Assembly: GCF_900107775.1 (NCBI RefSeq) | Contig: NZ_FNRF01000003.1 | Coordinates: forward strand, 620,001-684,000 | Reading direction: 5' to 3' | Length of the DNA: 64,000 bases | Origin: Xylanibacter ruminicola | GTDB taxonomy: Bacteria > Bacteroidota > Bacteroidia > Bacteroidales > Bacteroidaceae | Shown: in pieces, positions 60,668-64,000 of the stretch | Position numbering within the stretch: position 1 is the stretch's first letter | Layout of the letters: each line of letters begins with the position of its first letter | The notes under the pieces: model-generated | What the model saw: only the letters and a program-made list of their open reading frames with translations | What the model was told of the DNA's origin: nothing | Database searches by the model: none | Translations under genes and position numbers: made by a program

Positions 60668-62641
60668 ATGAAGAAACTCTTAACTATACTGGTGCTCTTG
60701 GTTGCTTTCGTAGCAGCCAAGGCTCAGATGATGGACCCGGTTCACTTCACTACTCAGATGAAGGATTTGAAGAATGGTGAGGCTGAGCTGGTATTCAAGG
60801 CAACGATTGATGCAGGCTGGCATGTCTATTCTACAGGCTTGGGAAACGATGGCCCTATTTCGGCTTCGTTCCATAAGGTCAAGATGGATGGTGCCGAACC
60901 TGTAGGAAAACTACAGGCTCGTGGTAAGGAAATCAAGCAGTTTGATAAACTCTTTGAGATGGAGGTTCGCTACTTCGAACAAGCTGTGACCTTTGTGCAG
61001 AAGATTAAGTTTACCAAAGCCAAGTATGATATCGATTGCTATATTGAGTATGGTGCCTGCAACGATCAGGCTTGTCTGCCTCCATCCGAGGTTGCATTCA
61101 AACAGAGTGGTAAAAGTCTCATTGAGGAGTCTTCAGAATTGAAAGAAACGCCCGATGTGGATACTGCCAAAGTTGAAGCACCAGTAGATACTGCAGTTGT
61201 CGATACAGCGGTTGTAGCAAACAATCTGTGGACACCTGTTGTTTCTGAACTGCAGGCTTTCAATGGCAATACGGCTCCAACCGAGAATATGGCTCTGTGG
61301 CTGATTTTTATCGAAGGATTACTGGGCGGTTTCATCGCTTTGTTCACACCATGCGTGTGGCCAATCATTCCAATGACGGTATCTTTCTTCCTCAAGCGTA
61401 ATAAAGATCGCTCTAAAGCCATTCGCGAGGCCACTACTTATGGTGCTAGCATCGTAGTTATCTACGTGCTGTTAGGTTTGGCTGTCACCTTGCTGTTTGG
61501 AGCCAGTGCGCTTAATGCTTTGGCTACTAATGCGGTGTTCAATATCTTCTTCTGTCTGTTGTTGGTAGTCTTTGCGGCTTCGTTCTTGGGGGCCTTCGAG
61601 ATTACGCTGCCAGCATCATGGTCAACAAAGATAGATGAGAAATCCGAGAGTACCACTGGATTGCTTAGCATCTTCCTGATGGCGTTCACCTTGGCTTTGG
61701 TGTCTTTCTCATGTACCGGTCCAATTATCGGTTTCCTATTGGTGGCTGTATCTACGCAGGGAAGCATCGTGGCACCTACCATCGGTATGTTAGGTTTCGC
61801 CATTGCTTTGGCCATTCCTTTCACACTCTTTGCCATGTTCCCCTCTTTGTTGAAGTCGGCTCCTAAGTCGGGTGGTTGGATGAATGCCATCAAGGTAACC
61901 TTGGGCTTTATTGAGTTGGCTTTTGCACTTAAGTTCCTGAGTGTGGCTGACTTGGCTTACGGTTGGCATATTCTCGATCGCGAGGTGTTCCTGTCGCTGT
62001 GGATTGTCATCTTCGGCTTGCTTGGTGCTTACCTGTTGGGCTGGCTTAAGTTCCCACACGACGACGATAAGCATCGTACCAATGTGCCACAGTTCTTCCT
62101 GGCTATGGCTTCGTTGGCTTTCACCATTTATATGATTCCTGGTTTGTGGGGTGCTCCGCTGAAAGCCATCTCTGCTTTCGCGCCACCTATGAGTACACAG
62201 GATTTTAATCTGCAAAAGACAGTGACCGAGGCCAAATACAAGGATTACGAACAAGGTATGGCTGCAGCTAAGGCAGAGCACAAACCTGTGATCATCGACT
62301 TTACTGGATTCGGTTGCGTCAACTGTCGTAAGATGGAGGCTGCAGTATGGAGCGATCCTCAGGTTGCTGATATTCTGAATAATAAGTATATCTTGATATC
62401 GCTTTACGTGGACGACAAGACACCATTGGCTACGCCTATCGAGGTAGAGGAGAATGGTCAGAAGCGTACATTGCGTACCGTTGGCGATAAGTGGAGTTAT
62501 TTGCAGCGTGTGAAGTTCGGTGCTAATGCCCAGCCGTTCTATGTACTATTAAACGAAGAAGGCCACCCGCTTGCGGGCAGCCGTTCTTACGATGAGGATA
62601 TTCAAGGTTATATCGAATTCTTGAATAAAGGTCTGAAATAA
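60668..62641 (+). CDS. DsbD-like thiol:disulfide interchange protein
   Basis: Moves electrons from cytosolic thioredoxin to the periplasm. It has 657 residues from ATG 60668; a TTG 12 bp upstream would also be open. Signal peptide 1-18 (AKA-Q). The periplasmic N-terminal domain (~20-145) includes CNDQACLPP. Eight membrane helices follow (~205-510), with the redox Cys in FTPCVWPIIP and FSCTGPIIG. The C-terminal thioredoxin domain has the CxxC motif FGCVNCRKME. This is the full alpha-beta-gamma DsbD arrangement. It starts 15 bp after glnN and ends at a strong terminator. Confidence 0.93.
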   Translation: MKKLLTILVLLVAFVAAKAQMMDPVHFTTQMKDLKNGEAELVFKATIDAGWHVYSTGLGNDGPISASFHKVKMDGAEPVGKLQARGKEIKQFDKLFEMEVRYFEQAVTFVQKIKFTKAKYDIDCYIEYGACNDQACLPPSEVAFKQSGKSLIEESSELKETPDVDTAKVEAPVDTAVVDTAVVANNLWTPVVSELQAFNGNTAPTENMALWLIFIEGLLGGFIALFTPCVWPIIPMTVSFFLKRNKDRSKAIREATTYGASIVVIYVLLGLAVTLLFGASALNALATNAVFNIFFCLLLVVFAASFLGAFEITLPASWSTKIDEKSESTTGLLSIFLMAFTLALVSFSCTGPIIGFLLVAVSTQGSIVAPTIGMLGFAIALAIPFTLFAMFPSLLKSAPKSGGWMNAIKVTLGFIELAFALKFLSVADLAYGWHILDREVFLSLWIVIFGLLGAYLLGWLKFPHDDDKHRTNVPQFFLAMASLAFTIYMIPGLWGAPLKAISAFAPPMSTQDFNLQKTVTEAKYKDYEQGMAAAKAEHKPVIIDFTGFGCVNCRKMEAAVWSDPQVADILNNKYILISLYVDDKTPLATPIEVEENGQKRTLRTVGDKWSYLQRVKFGANAQPFYVLLNEEGHPLAGSRSYDEDIQGYIEFLNKGLK

Positions 62642-62670
62642 TAAATCCCCGCCAATCTGCGGGGATTTAT
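62641..62670. terminator. Bidirectional terminator between dsbD-like gene and valS
   Basis: ATAAATCCCCGC (62641-62652) pairs perfectly with GCGGGGATTTAT (62659-62670), with a 6-nt loop and A/T tracts on both sides. Confidence 0.9.
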
Positions 62671-62672
62671 TA

Positions 62673-64000
62673 TTATTTATTCTTCAAAGCAGCGATGCTT
62701 TCTTTCAGCGCTGCAATCTTCTCTTCAGAGTCACTCTGCTTCTTGCGCTCAAGTGCAACCACGGCCTCAGGAGCATTGGCTACGAATCGCTCGTTGCTGA
62801 GCTTCTTCTTTACACCGGCCAGGAAGCCTTCGAGGTGCTGCAGTTGAGCCTCCATCTTAGCAATCTCGGCTTCAACATCAATCATGTCACCAACAGGAAC
62901 TGCAAACTCGTCGGTTCCTACCATGAAGGCAGACGCGGTGGCGTCCTTCTCGGTAACTACGTTGATGCTCTTCAGGTTAGCCATCTTGATGGTTACTGCA
63001 TCAAACTCTGCATAGTCGTTCTTGCCAACAACCTGCAGGTCGAGCTGCTCTTTTGGAGCGATGTTCTTCTGGTTGCGAACCATACGAACACCTGATACAA
63101 TCTGCTTCACGTTCTCAATCTGAGCGGCCAGCTCATCATCGGCCTTAGTAGGTGCGTCAAGCTTCAGACTCACCTTCATGATGCTCTCGCCATCCTTGCG
63201 GTCGTACAGGTGCTGCCACAGCTCCTCGGTGATGAATGGCATGAATGGGTGCAGCATCTTCAGCAGAATCTCGAAGAACTCGAGTGTCTTATCGTAAGTA
63301 GCCTTGTCGATTGGCTGGGGCTCACCATTGATATAGGCGGGCTTAACCATCTCCAGATACCAGCTTGAGAACTCATCCCAGAACAGCTTGTAAACAGCCA
63401 TCAGGGCCTCGCTGATACGGTACTTCTTGAACAGATCCTCAACCTCAGCGTTAGTCTGCTTCAGTTTAGCCTCGAACCACTTGGTGGCAATCTTGCCAGC
63501 CTCAGCCTGCTCGATATCTGCAACCTTCCAGCCCTTAACCAAGCGGAAGGCATTCCAAATCTTATTGTTGAAGTTACGTCCCTGCTCGCACAGAGCCTCA
63601 TCGAACAGAATATCGTTACCAGCAGGTGCAGAGAGCATCATACCCATACGTACACCATCGGCACCGAACTTTTCAATCAGTTCGATTGGGTCGGGTGAGT
63701 TACCGAGCGACTTAGACATCTTACGACCCAGCTTGTCGCGAACGATACCAGTGAAGTATACGTTCTTGAATGGGAAGGTGCCCATGTACTCCTCACCAGC
63801 CATAATCATACGTGCTACCCAGAAGAAGATGATATCTGGACCTGTTACCAAGTCGCTGGTGGGGTAGTAGTACTTAATCTCCTCGTTGCCAGGGTTGTTG
63901 ATACCGTCAAACAGTGAGATAGGCCACAGCCATGATGAGAACCAGGTATCGAGGGCATCCTCGTCCTGACGCAAGGTAAAGCCCCTACCAGTCTCCCCCA
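62673..64000 (-). CDS. valS: Valyl-tRNA synthetase, C-terminal part (5' end outside window)
   Basis: About 442 residues of ValS run off the right edge. The fragment starts within the catalytic core ([20 protein letters not shown]), has the KMSKS loop ([16 protein letters not shown]), the helical anticodon-binding domain (~residues 160-330 of the fragment) and the C-terminal coiled coil ([17 protein letters not shown]...). Just before RQDEDAL the frame reads GRTGRGFTL, encoded by 63975-64000. That sequence resembles the GC-rich repeat inserted in trpE, so this copy may carry a repeat-encoded insert cut by the edge. Confidence 0.97.
   Translation of the reverse strand, partial: GETGRGFTLRQDEDALDTWFSSWLWPISLFDGINNPGNEEIKYYYPTSDLVTGPDIIFFWVARMIMAGEEYMGTFPFKNVYFTGIVRDKLGRKMSKSLGNSPDPIELIEKFGADGVRMGMMLSAPAGNDILFDEALCEQGRNFNNKIWNAFRLVKGWKVADIEQAEAGKIATKWFEAKLKQTNAEVEDLFKKYRISEALMAVYKLFWDEFSSWYLEMVKPAYINGEPQPIDKATYDKTLEFFEILLKMLHPFMPFITEELWQHLYDRKDGESIMKVSLKLDAPTKADDELAAQIENVKQIVSGVRMVRNQKNIAPKEQLDLQVVGKNDYAEFDAVTIKMANLKSINVVTEKDATASAFMVGTDEFAVPVGDMIDVEAEIAKMEAQLQHLEGFLAGVKKKLSNERFVANAPEAVVALERKKQSDSEEKIAALKESIAALKNK
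63978..64000. repeat. Possible GC-rich repeat inside valS (cut by window edge)
   Basis: Plus strand AAGCCCCTACCAGTCTCCCC followed by CA closely resembles AAGCCCCCTCCAACCTCCCC in trpE. Only one end is visible. Confidence 0.45.

Noticed and set aside
1..64000. tRNA, rRNA, insertion sequence or prophage genes
   Set aside because: None recognised on reading both strands; no transposase, integrase or cloverleaf-type sequence seen. A tRNAscan or ISfinder run would settle it.

Overview
The window looks like chromosomal DNA of a gut- or rumen-type Bacteroidota, most likely Prevotella or a close relative. The evidence is a SusC/SusD pair, a type III glutamine synthetase, a trpBEGDCFA operon, a PorT-like barrel, DUF3078 and DUF1573 proteins, a type-B type IX secretion C-terminal domain, and many copies of the Bacteroidota promoter (-33 TTTG, 19-20 bp, -7 TAnnTTTG). 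No rRNA, tRNA, transposase or integrase gene was seen.

Layout: (1) 1-10.9 kb is the edge of a pectin-type polysaccharide utilisation locus. It holds the tail of a DUF4450-like protein, SusD, SusC and a 1596-residue fusion of GH28, GH105 and a third (alpha/alpha)6-like domain. (2) 10.9-17.7 kb is the tryptophan operon on the minus strand. Its leader contains a promoter, a 21-codon peptide with three consecutive Trp codons, a 7-nt antiterminator element and an intrinsic terminator just before trpB. This is a complete candidate ribosome-mediated attenuator and the most interesting feature here. The operon is also full of short repeats, and some lie in frame inside trpE (two) and trpF (one). (3) 17.7-40.2 kb is mostly housekeeping: uvrA, a tiny type-B CTD protein, a LysM/periplasmic-binding protein, a PorT-like barrel, POT and NhaC transporters, an EEP hydrolase, an MFS-DUF1846-MFS set, an S9 peptidase with YidC, DUF3078, DUF1573, aspS and two small winged-helix-like proteins. 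(4) 40.1-55.1 kb is a surface-glycan region. It has nine glycosyltransferases, a hexapeptide acetyltransferase, a Stealth-family sugar-phosphate transferase, two membrane acyltransferases and a nucleotidyltransferase-like protein. Genes from about 43 to 52 kb are visibly AT-rich and lie on both strands. (5) 55.1-64 kb has a FetAB-like ABC pair, agmatine deiminase with N-carbamoylputrescine amidase, type III glutamine synthetase, a DsbD-like protein and the 3' part of valS.

How the genes work together: the PUL would bind and cut pectic galacturonan or rhamnogalacturonan at the cell surface and in the periplasm. The trp leader would couple expression of all seven trp genes to charged tRNA-Trp. 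The glycan region would assemble and decorate a capsule or O-antigen-like polymer, although no flippase or polymerase is in the window. AguA and AguB both release ammonia, and the adjacent GlnN can assimilate it.

Start codons were moved inward from the longest reading frame where family N-termini or promoter positions required it. All functional calls come from reading motifs by eye; no database search was run.
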